Source: Brevibacillus_H sp041920465
Lineage (GTDB): Bacteria > Bacillota > Bacilli > Brevibacillales > Brevibacillaceae
Assembly: GCA_041920465.1 (NCBI GenBank)
Contig: JBHGXW010000039.1
Span: 8,836 to 72,835 of the forward strand
DNA length: 64,000 bases
Direction of reading: 5' to 3'
The notes below the pieces were generated by a model. That model saw only the letters and a program-made list of their open reading frames with translations. It was not told the DNA's origin and did not search any database. Every line of letters begins with the position of its first letter. The stretch's first letter is position 1. A program made the position numbers and the translations under genes. Positions 44,726 through 52,121 of this stretch are shown here, piece by piece.

Positions 44726-45864
44726 GTAGGACGAAAGTGGTAATCGTAGGAGCGGGAATAGGTGGTTTGGCCGCAGGGATCGCCTTAAAGGAACTTGGGC
44801 TTGAGGTAGCCGTTTTTGAAAAAAGGAGACAATCTGAGCAAACAGGAGCAGCACTGACACTTTGGCCAAATGCTGCTTGGGCGCTTGAGAGATTGGGGGT
44901 ATTGGAGGAGGCATTACAGGACGGAAATATCATTCAGGAGACAACTTTACAAACATACTCGGGGAAGACCCTTTCTTGCATGAATCAGCTTTCCAGGAAA
45001 TATGGCTACCCTACTTTTAGTACCCTTCGAAAGGATCTCCATACTGTACTTCAACAGAAACTTGGTGACTCATCTGTTCATTACGGTAAAGCTTGTACAC
45101 AACTAGTAGAATCAAGAGACGGAATCGTTGCTCACTTGGAGGATGGAAGTGAGGTGACGGGAGACCTCTTCCTGGGAGCAGACGGACTTCATTCCACGAT
45201 ACGATCCTATGTCCTGGGGAGAGATGTGCTTCGAAACAGCAGCTATATCGTATGGCGGGGAGTCTGCACCTTCCCTCAGGAGGAAGGAGAAAAAGGGAGA
45301 ATGTTTGAATGGTGGGGGAAAGGTACAAGATTTGGATTTATCCCTCTTAAGGCGAACCAAGTGTACTGGTTTGCGACGCAGAATGCTACATCTGTTTCTA
45401 CTCAAGGACAGCCAACTCTGATCGACTACTTGCTCTCTGTATTTGAAAAGTATCCCGCCCTCGTACGAAATACGATCAAAAGCACACGGCTGGAGGACAT
45501 TCTTCAAAACCATTGTTGGGATCGGAAGCCGGTAAATACCTGGAAAAAAGGGCCGGTTTTGCTGTTGGGAGATGCAGCACATCCCATGACACCCAACCTT
45601 GGGCAAGGAGCTTGTTTGGCTCTCGAAGACAGTGTTTGTTTAGCAACGATTTTACAGGAAGAGGCGAACCTCGAACGTGCACTTTCACTATTCGAGTCCA
45701 GAAGAATCCCTCGAGCTAAGAGCATTGTCCAACAGTCATGGAGGTACGGGAAGATAGCCCAACTGGAAAATGCAGCCGCAATCTGGATTCGCAACCAACT
45801 ACTCCCATACACAAAGAAACAAACAGAAAAAGAATGGGCTACGATCTTAGGGTACAGATGTTGA
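44722..45864 (+). CDS. FAD-dependent aromatic-ring/salicylate-type monooxygenase
   Basis: A 380-residue group A flavoprotein monooxygenase. Motifs: VVIVGAGIGGLAAGIALKE (FAD Rossmann), LFLGADGLHSTIRSYVLGR (DG motif) and VLLLGDAAHPMTPNLGQGA (GD motif). These enzymes hydroxylate aromatic substrates such as salicylate, or urate, using NAD(P)H and O2. GTG 44722 is the only start in frame after an upstream stop at 44698, and it overlaps a six-codon leader ORF. It is first in a GntR-controlled cluster with a decayed transporter and a VOC protein, suggesting loss of a small catabolic pathway. Confidence 0.88.
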   Translation: MSRTKVVIVGAGIGGLAAGIALKELGLEVAVFEKRRQSEQTGAALTLWPNAAWALERLGVLEEALQDGNIIQETTLQTYSGKTLSCMNQLSRKYGYPTFSTLRKDLHTVLQQKLGDSSVHYGKACTQLVESRDGIVAHLEDGSEVTGDLFLGADGLHSTIRSYVLGRDVLRNSSYIVWRGVCTFPQEEGEKGRMFEWWGKGTRFGFIPLKANQVYWFATQNATSVSTQGQPTLIDYLLSVFEKYPALVRNTIKSTRLEDILQNHCWDRKPVNTWKKGPVLLLGDAAHPMTPNLGQGACLALEDSVCLATILQEEANLERALSLFESRRIPRAKSIVQQSWRYGKIAQLENAAAIWIRNQLLPYTKKQTEKEWATILGYRC

Positions 45865-45879
45865 AAGAAGGGAAAAGAA

Positions 45880-46188
45880 ATGTCTGTTCGACCGTGGATG
45901 ATGCTTGCTGTCTTATTGCTCAGCCAAATGTTCATTGCCTTTCTTGGCAGATCAATTGGTCCTCTTTCCTCAAGCATACAGGGAAGCTATCTTCTATCCA
46001 AACAGTTATCACCATGATAAGTATCGGAACAGTTCTACGTGGTCTTGGGTGGGTTACCGGCGGGAATCTTACTTACTATGGGTCAAAGCACCATGTATCA
46101 TGTAGGATCCATTTCCGCTTGTCACCCAGGATGGTGAATCTTTTATCAAAGAGTTACGAGAAAAGGAATAGAAGGAAGAGTGTTGCAA
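45880..46188 (+). pseudogene. MFS transporter remnant
   Basis: ATG 45880, with GAAGGGAAAAG upstream, starts 45 residues that read like the first helix of an MFS permease (WMMLAVLLLSQMFIAFLG, then RSIGPLSSSIQ) and stops at 46015. The following 170 bases have protein-like fragments in different frames, such as VITMISIGTVLRGLGWVTGG and a tail QDGESFIKELREKE before a stop. This looks like a transporter gene collapsed by deletions and frameshifts, once the uptake gene for the monooxygenase pathway. Confidence 0.6.
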
Positions 46189-46236
46189 TCTGGTGAAGAA
46201 TTATCACTATCAAATTAAAAAAGGAGAAGGGGAAAA

Positions 46237-46632
46237 ATGAAGATTACTCGGCTAGATCACATTGTACTCACGGTTCGAAACCTCGATGCGACATGTCAAT
46301 TTTACGCAGACGTATTGGGGATGGAAGTAGTCACTTTTGGTAATGGAAGAATAGCTCTTCATTTCGGACAGCAAAAGATTAACCTGCACGAAGCAGGCAA
46401 GGAGTTTGAACCAAAAGCACTTGTCCCCACACCTGGTTCTGCAGACCTTTGCTTTATTACCGAAACTCCCATATCAAAAGTGGTAGAGAAACTAGAACAA
46501 GCAGGAGTGACCATAGAAGAAGGACCCGTGGGACGTACAGGGGCGTTGGGCAAAATTACATCTGTTTACTTTAGAGATCCTGATAAGAATTTAATTGAAG
46601 TATCGAACTATATAAATGAAGCGTTACAATAA
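46237..46632 (+). CDS. VOC-superfamily (glyoxalase-like) protein
   Basis: A 131-residue single-module vicinal-oxygen-chelate protein. LDHIVLTVRNLDATCQFYAD opens the first beta-alpha-beta-beta-beta unit, with His as metal ligand; INLHEAG and ADLCFITE follow, and FRDPDKNLIEVSNY ends with the glutamate ligand. Members include glyoxalase I, fosfomycin-resistance enzymes and ring-cleavage dioxygenases. AAAAGGAGAAGGGG precedes ATG 46237. It lies in the GntR cluster, so a role in the same small-molecule pathway is likely. Confidence 0.85.
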   Translation: MKITRLDHIVLTVRNLDATCQFYADVLGMEVVTFGNGRIALHFGQQKINLHEAGKEFEPKALVPTPGSADLCFITETPISKVVEKLEQAGVTIEEGPVGRTGALGKITSVYFRDPDKNLIEVSNYINEALQ

Positions 46633-46649
46633 ACTATTCCTTGTAAAAA

Positions 46650-46706
46650 TTGACTCTCTATAACCTCCCTCATATAATTGTATGCAAAGGTCGCAGTCAT
46701 ATACAA
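46650..46706 (+). promoter_or_regulatory. GntR promoter with two autoregulatory operators
   Basis: TTGACT (46650-46655), 17-base spacer, TATAAT (46673-46678). TTGTATGCAA (46678-46687) overlaps the -10 and TCATATACAA (46697-46706) follows, centres 19 bp apart; both are versions of TTGTATACAA found at the monooxygenase promoter. Confidence 0.75.
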
Positions 46707-46744
46707 CTCCAGCATAAAGCGGTGAGTTAAAAGGAGTTTTTGTT

Positions 46745-47398
46745 TTGAGTAAAAAAGAATCACTGCAGGAACAAGCGTATCGTACGATTAAGAAAGCGAT
46801 TATTAACGGAGATTACCAACCGGGGGAGAAGTTAAGAGAGAGCAAAGTGGCTGAACAGCTGGGCATTAGTCGAACACCTATTCGAGAAGCGCTCCGAAAG
46901 CTCGAGCGGGAGGGGCTCGTTACTTATACTCCTTCGGTGGGGGCACAAGTACAGGGGCTAAAGAAAGAATCAATAATCGAACTATATGAATGTAGAGCAG
47001 CCTTGGAGGCGTTAGCAGCCAAAAAAGCTGCGAAAACCATTACCTCAGAACAATTAGGACTTTTGGAAGAGAGCATGATGTTAGCCAGCCAGTATTACCA
47101 AAGAGGGGACCTAGGGAAAACGGTTGAAAAAAACAGCCTATTCCATGACACGATCCTGCAAGCCAGTCAAAGTCCATTACTCATCCAACTTATGGACCAG
47201 ATACAGGTACAGATTGTTCGCTTTCGACAAATGACCAGCGTGTATGGTTTCAGACCTTCTTTTGTGGAAGAGCACGAGGACATTTACCAGGCACTTGTGA
47301 AACGCGACGGTGAAAAGGCCGAAATGCTAATGAAAGTACACGTAGAAAAAGATTTGGAGACGATTTTAGAACGCTTACGTGAAAACCAACTTTTGTAA
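46745..47398 (+). CDS. GntR-family regulator, FCD subclass
   Basis: A 217-residue repressor. The N-terminal winged helix has LQEQAYRTIKKAIINGDYQP, then LRESKVAEQLGISRTPIREA with recognition helix, and LEREGLVTYTPSVGAQV (residues 5-70). The C-terminal FCD domain, all helical, contains ELYECRAALEALAAKKA and the metal/effector residues in NSLFHDTILQAS and EEHEDIYQAL. Start is TTG 46745, with AAAGGAG 8 bases upstream. FadR-type FCD proteins bind carboxylic acids and sites like TTGTATACAA, which occur at its own promoter and at the monooxygenase promoter. Confidence 0.92.
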   Translation: MSKKESLQEQAYRTIKKAIINGDYQPGEKLRESKVAEQLGISRTPIREALRKLEREGLVTYTPSVGAQVQGLKKESIIELYECRAALEALAAKKAAKTITSEQLGLLEESMMLASQYYQRGDLGKTVEKNSLFHDTILQASQSPLLIQLMDQIQVQIVRFRQMTSVYGFRPSFVEEHEDIYQALVKRDGEKAEMLMKVHVEKDLETILERLRENQLL

Positions 47399-47411
47399 TA
47401 ATTAATGATTA

Positions 47412-47514
47412 TATAAAGAACCCAGGTTACGTTTTGTTCACTGGTATGATCTGGGCATTTACTCCGGCAACCAACAGCACCGGCCGTGATTTGGAAAAAA
47501 TGCACGGACGTTAA
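47412..47514 (+). pseudogene. Possible MFS transporter C-terminal remnant
   Basis: An open stretch without start, ending at TAA 47512, reads NPGYVLFTGMIWAFTPATN followed by STGRDLEKMHGR, similar to the TKGRSLEEI-type tails of MFS sugar porters. It may be the other end of the transporter collapsed at 45880 or a separate fragment. The match is short and weak. Confidence 0.3.
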
Positions 47515-47544
47515 ACCCAATATTATACTTGTCATGGAGGAAAT

Positions 47545-47967
47545 ATGAGCACTGATATCGATAAAAGCTATTCTATTATCGCTATGCCACCCAGTGTAGA
47601 AGATTATTTATGGATATGTAAACAATCAGGACTAAGCGAAAAAACTAGAGAAGCTGCAGTAATCGGGTTGAGTAACTCAATCTTTTCGGTAACTCTTTTG
47701 TTTAAGGACAAAGCAATCGGAATGGGCAGAATTATCGGTGATGGAGGCTGTTTTTATCAAATAGTAGATATTGCTATCATTCCAGAACATCAAGGAAAGG
47801 GATTAGGAAAACTAATAATGCAACATCTAATAGAGTTTTTAGATAACAATGCTCCTCGTTCTGCATATGTTAGCCTTATCGCAGATTTACCCGCCGATAA
47901 ATTATACGGACAATTCGGATTTACATATACAACTCCAAAGTCTGTTGGAATGTACAAAAAGTACTAA
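47545..47967 (+). CDS. GNAT-family N-acetyltransferase
   Basis: A 140-residue acetyltransferase. Motif A is VDIAIIPEHQGKGLGKLIMQ with QGKGLG as the CoA pyrophosphate loop (about residues 76-95), and motif B is DKLYGQFGFTYT. It is shorter than the GNAT at 14328 and only distantly similar. ATG 47545 has GGAGGAAAT 5 bases upstream. Substrate unknown. Confidence 0.85.
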   Translation: MSTDIDKSYSIIAMPPSVEDYLWICKQSGLSEKTREAAVIGLSNSIFSVTLLFKDKAIGMGRIIGDGGCFYQIVDIAIIPEHQGKGLGKLIMQHLIEFLDNNAPRSAYVSLIADLPADKLYGQFGFTYTTPKSVGMYKKY

Positions 47968-48379
47968 AAAACCCGATTATGCCGCTTACACTCCCAATGA
48001 TCGTAGAGGTTAGGAGCTACGCTCCAAAGGTATGAATAGATCTTTGTTTTTCCAATATCGAGGCCAAAAAAGAGATTCAGAGTAAGGCAAAAGAAGCCAT
48101 CCTGAAAACAAAAGTTATGGAGCCTCTTCAGATCACATTCCCGATTCAAGTTAGAATAGAGTTTTTTCCACACGGGTAAAGCAGAACTTGCATCCATGGT
48201 TCCTGGTGTCTCACCGTGTGTTGCCATGGTTTTCCTACCCAGAGACGATCACTGAACTCTGGTTGGATCATCATAAATGGTTAGTAAATTGGAAAGATTT
48301 TTTGTTTGCCTATGAATTCCGGGTGGTGCAATAATACGTAGAGAATTGCTTCTATGTCATAACATCGGGAAGATGCATC
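47968..48379. other. No gene seen; possibly degenerate mobile-element DNA
   Basis: 412 bases without a convincing gene. The minus-strand frame contains LFFGLDIGKTKIYSYLWS, faintly like the N terminus of an IS110-type transposase, and the plus strand has LWLDHHKWLVNWKDFLFAYE. Neither has a supported start, so only the possibility is noted. Confidence 0.3.
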
Positions 48380-49216
48380 ATGAAGCGAAGTATCAGTATT
48401 GCTGGATTAACGCTGATTCAATTAATACTAGTTGGTTGGCTTGCCATGCTTGTGCCCGTGGGTGTGGTATGGCTTGTTTTGGCGGTTATTGTGGTGCTGT
48501 ACGGCTTTTCCCTCCTCTTATCCCCTCTCCGGTCCTTCGCTTTGTTGGTCGCCTTCATACTGTTCCACGCCTTTGCCGCTGTCGCAGAAGGATGGAAATT
48601 CGGCTGGGACCTCGTTACGCAATTCCAGTCCATCGTTCTCCAACTTGTGGTGGTGGGGTTCGCGGCTGCGTCATGGGCGCAAGCAAATGAGCTGCGCAAG
48701 TGGGCTCGTTCGTACAAAGAAGCGCAGCGGCAGGTAACAGCCCTTCGCAAAATGGACGAGGCGGTCTCCGTGCTGAGTGGGAATGAATTCAAAGACCGCT
48801 TGAAGACGATCGTGGTCTCTCTACACAGGAGAAACGAACCGGGAGCAGTCATTTTTGTTTCCATTCCTTCTCAAGTGATCGGGTTTGGAGGCCGACGCTA
48901 CACACCGGAAGCTGTATTGCAATTGGTCGTAGAGACGACGTTAGCGTCGGTTCGCGACCAGTTTGACATCGTGGGACGCATTTCGCACTCGACCATCGGA
49001 ATCGTCTTGCAGCGCTGTGACCGGGAAGGGGCGCAGCGCGTGCTTCAGCGGTTTCACTTGCTTTTGCTTCAGCAGCGAAGGCTTCGCACGGAAGTGGTCA
49101 TGTCGTGGGTTCGTGTCGAGGAATTGCCCGTGTACCAGGGCTGGCCTGCGGTGGAAGCGCTGCTTGAAGAATGCGGTGCGGACAAGGCAGTATCAGTGCG
49201 ACGGGGAGGAGCCTGA
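48380..49216 (+). CDS. Membrane protein with degenerate GGDEF domain, YdaK-like
   Basis: A 278-residue protein: four hydrophobic helices in the first 110 residues, a coiled-coil link (EAQRQVTALRKMDEAVSVL) and a GGDEF-like domain (about 130-270). The catalytic GGDEF is replaced by SHSTI in DIVGRISHSTIGIVLQ, so cyclase activity is unlikely. The inhibitory-site arginine appears shifted by one (RDQFD instead of RxxD), leaving c-di-GMP binding uncertain. Layout and size match B. subtilis YdaK, a c-di-GMP receptor controlling an exopolysaccharide synthase, and the next gene is a YdaM-like synthase. GC-rich compared with neighbours. The ribosome-binding site before ATG 48380 is weak. Confidence 0.7.
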   Translation: MKRSISIAGLTLIQLILVGWLAMLVPVGVVWLVLAVIVVLYGFSLLLSPLRSFALLVAFILFHAFAAVAEGWKFGWDLVTQFQSIVLQLVVVGFAAASWAQANELRKWARSYKEAQRQVTALRKMDEAVSVLSGNEFKDRLKTIVVSLHRRNEPGAVIFVSIPSQVIGFGGRRYTPEAVLQLVVETTLASVRDQFDIVGRISHSTIGIVLQRCDREGAQRVLQRFHLLLLQQRRLRTEVVMSWVRVEELPVYQGWPAVEALLEECGADKAVSVRRGGA

Positions 49217-49219
49217 ACC

Positions 49220-50434
49220 GTGTCTGTTGTCCTGCTCGTGATTGCGGCATTGTTTTGGCTCTTGCTTCTGTATTATTCGGTACTGTGTGTCGCCGGTCTT
49301 GCATTCCGATCGAGATCTGCTCCTTCCAATTCCCTTAACGAATATCCGAGTGTCGCCATCTTGATCGCGGCCTACAACGAGGAAAAAGTATTGGCCCAGA
49401 CGCTTGATGCCATAGCGAGACTGCGGTATGAAGGTCCGCTGACTGTGTATGTGCTGAACGACAATTCCTCTGATGCAACCGGGGACATCGCCGATGAGTA
49501 CGCGTCGATGTTTTCCCACATCCGGCATGTCAAAGTACCCCCAGGAACGCCGAAGGGGAAGGGGCGGGTGCTGAACTACGGACTGACGCTGGTGCGGGAG
49601 AAATATGTAGCCGTTTATGACGCCGACAACCAGCCGGAGCCGGACGCCCTGCGCCTGTTGGTCGAGGCAGCCGCTCAGACGCCGAGGGCGGTAGGTGCCG
49701 TCGGCTACGTGAAAACCCTCAACGCCGAGAAAAATTGGCTGACGAGAATGATCGCCCTGGAGTTTGCCGTCTTTCAGTTGTTGATGCAATGTGGGCGCTG
49801 GCATTTGTTCGGACTGGGCACGTTGACCGGAACCAATCTCGTAGTGGAGCGCGAGGCGCTTGTCTCCGCAGGTGGCTGGGATTCATCCGCCTTGGCCGAG
49901 GATGCCGACCTTTCCATTTCGCTGGCGGCCCTGGGAGGGAGACTGCCAATTGTTCCTCAGTCGCACTCATGGGAGCAAGAGCCTCAAACATTGGCGGTTT
50001 GGCTGAGACAACGAACGAGATGGATGCAGGGAAATCTGCAGTTGATCCGAAAAATGCTCAAGACGCCGTCGTGGCGTGAGAGGCACGTTTTTTTGCATGC
50101 GGCACATATTCTGTCCATCTACATCGTGTTTGCGACGATCCTTTTCATTTCCGATGTGTGGTTCTTGTTGGGTGTTCTGGGGATTTCCAACACCTCGTAC
50201 GCGGCCCCCTTGCTCTTGTTGTGGTTCCAGTCGTGGCTGATTTACGTGATCCAGCTGTTGAGCGCTGAAGTCGCGGACGACATGGCAAGTCCCGTCAATC
50301 TGGCCGTATCCTTTGTCATGTACTTCACCTATTCACAGCTGTGGCTGTTCCTGCTGGTGCGTGCCGTCTTCTTGGAGTACAAGCGTCAGCAAAAGAAAGT
50401 GGAACCGGTGTGGGATAAGACAGTAAGGTTTTAG
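49220..50434 (+). CDS. BcsA-type processive glycosyltransferase family 2, YdaM-like
   Basis: A 404-residue membrane glycosyltransferase. An N-terminal helix precedes the GT2 catalytic domain with YNEEKVLAQTLDAIARL, VYDADNQPEPDAL (DxD), TGTNLVVEREAL, LAEDADLSISLA (the base ED) and QRTRWMQGN (QxxRW), all diagnostic of processive synthases; three to four helices follow. It would polymerise a sugar from UDP-sugar across the membrane. GTG 49220 starts 3 bases after the YdaK-like stop. The other yda genes (ydaJ, ydaL, ydaN) are missing here. No PilZ domain is visible, so c-di-GMP input would have to come from the neighbour. Confidence 0.88.
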   Translation: MSVVLLVIAALFWLLLLYYSVLCVAGLAFRSRSAPSNSLNEYPSVAILIAAYNEEKVLAQTLDAIARLRYEGPLTVYVLNDNSSDATGDIADEYASMFSHIRHVKVPPGTPKGKGRVLNYGLTLVREKYVAVYDADNQPEPDALRLLVEAAAQTPRAVGAVGYVKTLNAEKNWLTRMIALEFAVFQLLMQCGRWHLFGLGTLTGTNLVVEREALVSAGGWDSSALAEDADLSISLAALGGRLPIVPQSHSWEQEPQTLAVWLRQRTRWMQGNLQLIRKMLKTPSWRERHVFLHAAHILSIYIVFATILFISDVWFLLGVLGISNTSYAAPLLLLWFQSWLIYVIQLLSAEVADDMASPVNLAVSFVMYFTYSQLWLFLLVRAVFLEYKRQQKKVEPVWDKTVRF

Positions 50435-50444
50435 CAACATCTCG

Positions 50445-50476
50445 CCCTTATCCTCCTTGGCTAAGGGGTATTTTTT
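50445..50476 (+). terminator. Intrinsic terminator
   Basis: CCCTTA (50445-50450) pairs with TAAGGG (50462-50467), followed by TATTTTTT; ends the YdaK/YdaM-like operon. Confidence 0.65.
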
Positions 50477-50605
50477 ACATAAATGTACGAACACTTGTTC
50501 CTTTGCAGGTTATTAATGAGGAGTTAGGAGCACGAATAACGTGAAAAACGAGTGTGGGATAAACAAATAACAAAGCATCAGAAAAGTGAAACGGATTCTT
50601 TAATA

Positions 50606-50737
50606 TATGGGTTAAATGGAGAGCCTCTACATCAATAGCAATTGAATCGAATTACCAACAAGATATCTGACATGTTAGGGGGGAGAGGAGAAGAAAAAAT
50701 TACCCCACATGGCTTTCAAGCTTCATGTTCATTTTGA
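50606..50737 (+). pseudogene. Phage/ICE integrase remnant
   Basis: A 43-codon frame with one TAG (50636) reads NGEPLH, then QLNRITNKISDML and EKITPHGFQ, the segment around the second arginine of tyrosine recombinases (the usual text is KITPHGFRHTH). The catalytic R-H-T is destroyed. Beyond the stop another frame gives EEAILRLLEINPLLAYAMIN. This is a decayed integrase piece; the surrounding 50477-50840 otherwise holds no gene. Confidence 0.6.
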
Positions 50738-50812
50738 AGAGGCCATCCTAAGACTTTTGGAAATCAATCCTTTGTTAGCGTATGCGATGATAAATAAAGC
50801 AATTCAAAAATA

Positions 50813-50842
50813 AAAAAGTGACCATTTGTTTGGTCACTTTTT
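50813..50842. terminator. Strong bidirectional terminator
   Basis: Perfect 12-bp stem AAAAAGTGACCA/TGGTCACTTTTT with a 6-base loop. It lies at the end of the leftward 41-codon gene. Confidence 0.9.
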
Positions 50843-50966
50843 ATGTTACAACCTTCAGTTTTTGCTGTTCGAGTAATCGAGCCAGGTTATCTAATGTCTG
50901 CTGATGATTTCGTTTGGGTGGAGGAGTGAGGTGATTTTTTTGAGGGGTGTTATTCATTTTATTCAT
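50841..50966 (-). CDS. Small basic hypothetical protein, 41 residues
   Basis: On the minus strand, TTGGAGG lies 8 bases before ATG 50966 (ATG 50972 is too near) and a strong terminator follows the stop, so a real transcript is likely. The product is MNKMNNTPQKNHLTPPPKRN, then a short amphipathic helix HQQTLDNLARLLEQQKLKVV. No family is recognised. It sits between two integrase remnants, which suggests it belonged to a mobile element. Confidence 0.5.
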   Translation of the reverse strand: MNKMNNTPQKNHLTPPPKRNHQQTLDNLARLLEQQKLKVVT

Positions 50967-51043
50967 GTTCATGACCTCCAAGTTTATATTATTTGGTATT
51001 TTTTTTACATTTATCCCGACTTTATCATACAACAAAATATTTT

Positions 51044-51818
51044 TTATGTAAATATATTTTTTAAAAATATTTTAGTAACACTAAAATACCTGTCTATAGG
51101 TGCACTACAGACAGGTAGAGATATCACAAAAAGTAATAAAAGTAATATCGATAACGACTGAATGGCTTTTCGTTTCTGATCAAAATCCACATGCGTATAG
51201 ATGGAGGTCGTCGATAAGCTTTCATGACCCAACAATTCCTGCAGGGTTCGAATATCCACTTTTTTATCTTGATGCTGCAAGAGTAACGTTGCAAAGGTAT
51301 GACGTAAGTGATGACGCGTAAAACGGATGAAATCCAACAATTATTGCCGCCGCATACCGGTTGTGGCCAACAGCTTAATCATTAGCTCATTTCGTTTAGA
51401 GAAAGCTCCTTTGTCATTTTCTAAGGCGCGAAACAGCTTTTGCAACTCGGAAATGGTCATATAAACCGGCAGTTTTTTATCCGATTTCCTAATCATAAAA
51501 TCATGTTCAATCCAGCCTTCTTTGACACAAAAGCGACTAAACGATTTCAAACACGAGATGCGGCGCTGCATCGTTTTGGGCTTGGATTTGGTTTTTTGAT
51601 GAATCACTTGCTCTTGAAAAGCGTCGAACCGTGGAGTTTTGTACATACTTTAAATCATTTGTTTGGTGCACGTTTTGTAAAATCGTACAAAACTGTTTCA
51701 AATCGTACACATAACTTCGTAACGTGTGTTCCGAAACATTTCGCTCAATTTCAAGATAAAACAAAAACTCATTAGATGCTTTTTTGATATTCAATTGTGA
51801 ACGACCTTGGAAGCACAA
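51044..51818 (-). pseudogene. XerC/D-like tyrosine recombinase, broken
   Basis: Pieces of one tyrosine recombinase in order. The core-binding N-terminal domain (51818 to about 51640: FLFYLEIERNVSEHTLRSYV, then YDLKQF) and a second part after a frameshift (SCLKSFSRFCVKEGWIEHDF and LMIKLLATTGMRR) are followed, after an in-frame TAA at 51341, by RHHLRHTFATLLLQ, LQELLGHESLSTTSIYTHVD with the H-x-x-R, H and nucleophile Y. The segment with the catalytic lysine (about 70 residues after GMRR) is deleted. So one frameshift, one internal deletion and one stop; it cannot be functional. Confidence 0.8.
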
Positions 51819-51878
51819 CCCTTGAATTATTGGTACGACTGGATTTTCTTTTAGTTAACATAATATATATTATCGGAC

Positions 51879-52020
51879 TCAATAATAAAATATGGGTTGG
51901 CTGACCGGAGCTGCCAGTACCGATATTACAGCGGTCAAAAGTAGATTGCCGTAAGTTTCAAGTGGAACATGTTTCGAGGTTAGAATCTCCTCTTGCTTGG
52001 CTAAATCCTCAATCCGCATT
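51879..52020 (-). pseudogene. Remnant of the DJ-1/PfpI-protein tail (duplicate of 55225 gene)
   Basis: EDLAKQEEILTSK followed by a hydrophobic tail matches EDLAKQEDVLTAKFG and the C-terminal helix of the gene at 55225. A 25-base stretch (51988-52012) is identical to 55421-55445 in the same orientation. It is a decayed partial copy, with no start, just beyond the histidine-kinase gene. Confidence 0.7.
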
Positions 52021-52121
52021 AATCCGCATTGTGAGCTGAATATGAATGAAGCGGGAAAAAGAAAAAAACCGCCAAGAGGCGGCATTTCGCGGTTTCTATT
52101 CTCGATATGGGAACAATTGAA

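Noticed and set aside
47964..48227. Minus-strand frame with LDIGKTKIYSYL as an IS110 transposase start
   Set aside because: The similarity is a few residues, no second domain or end repeats are visible, and no start is supported.
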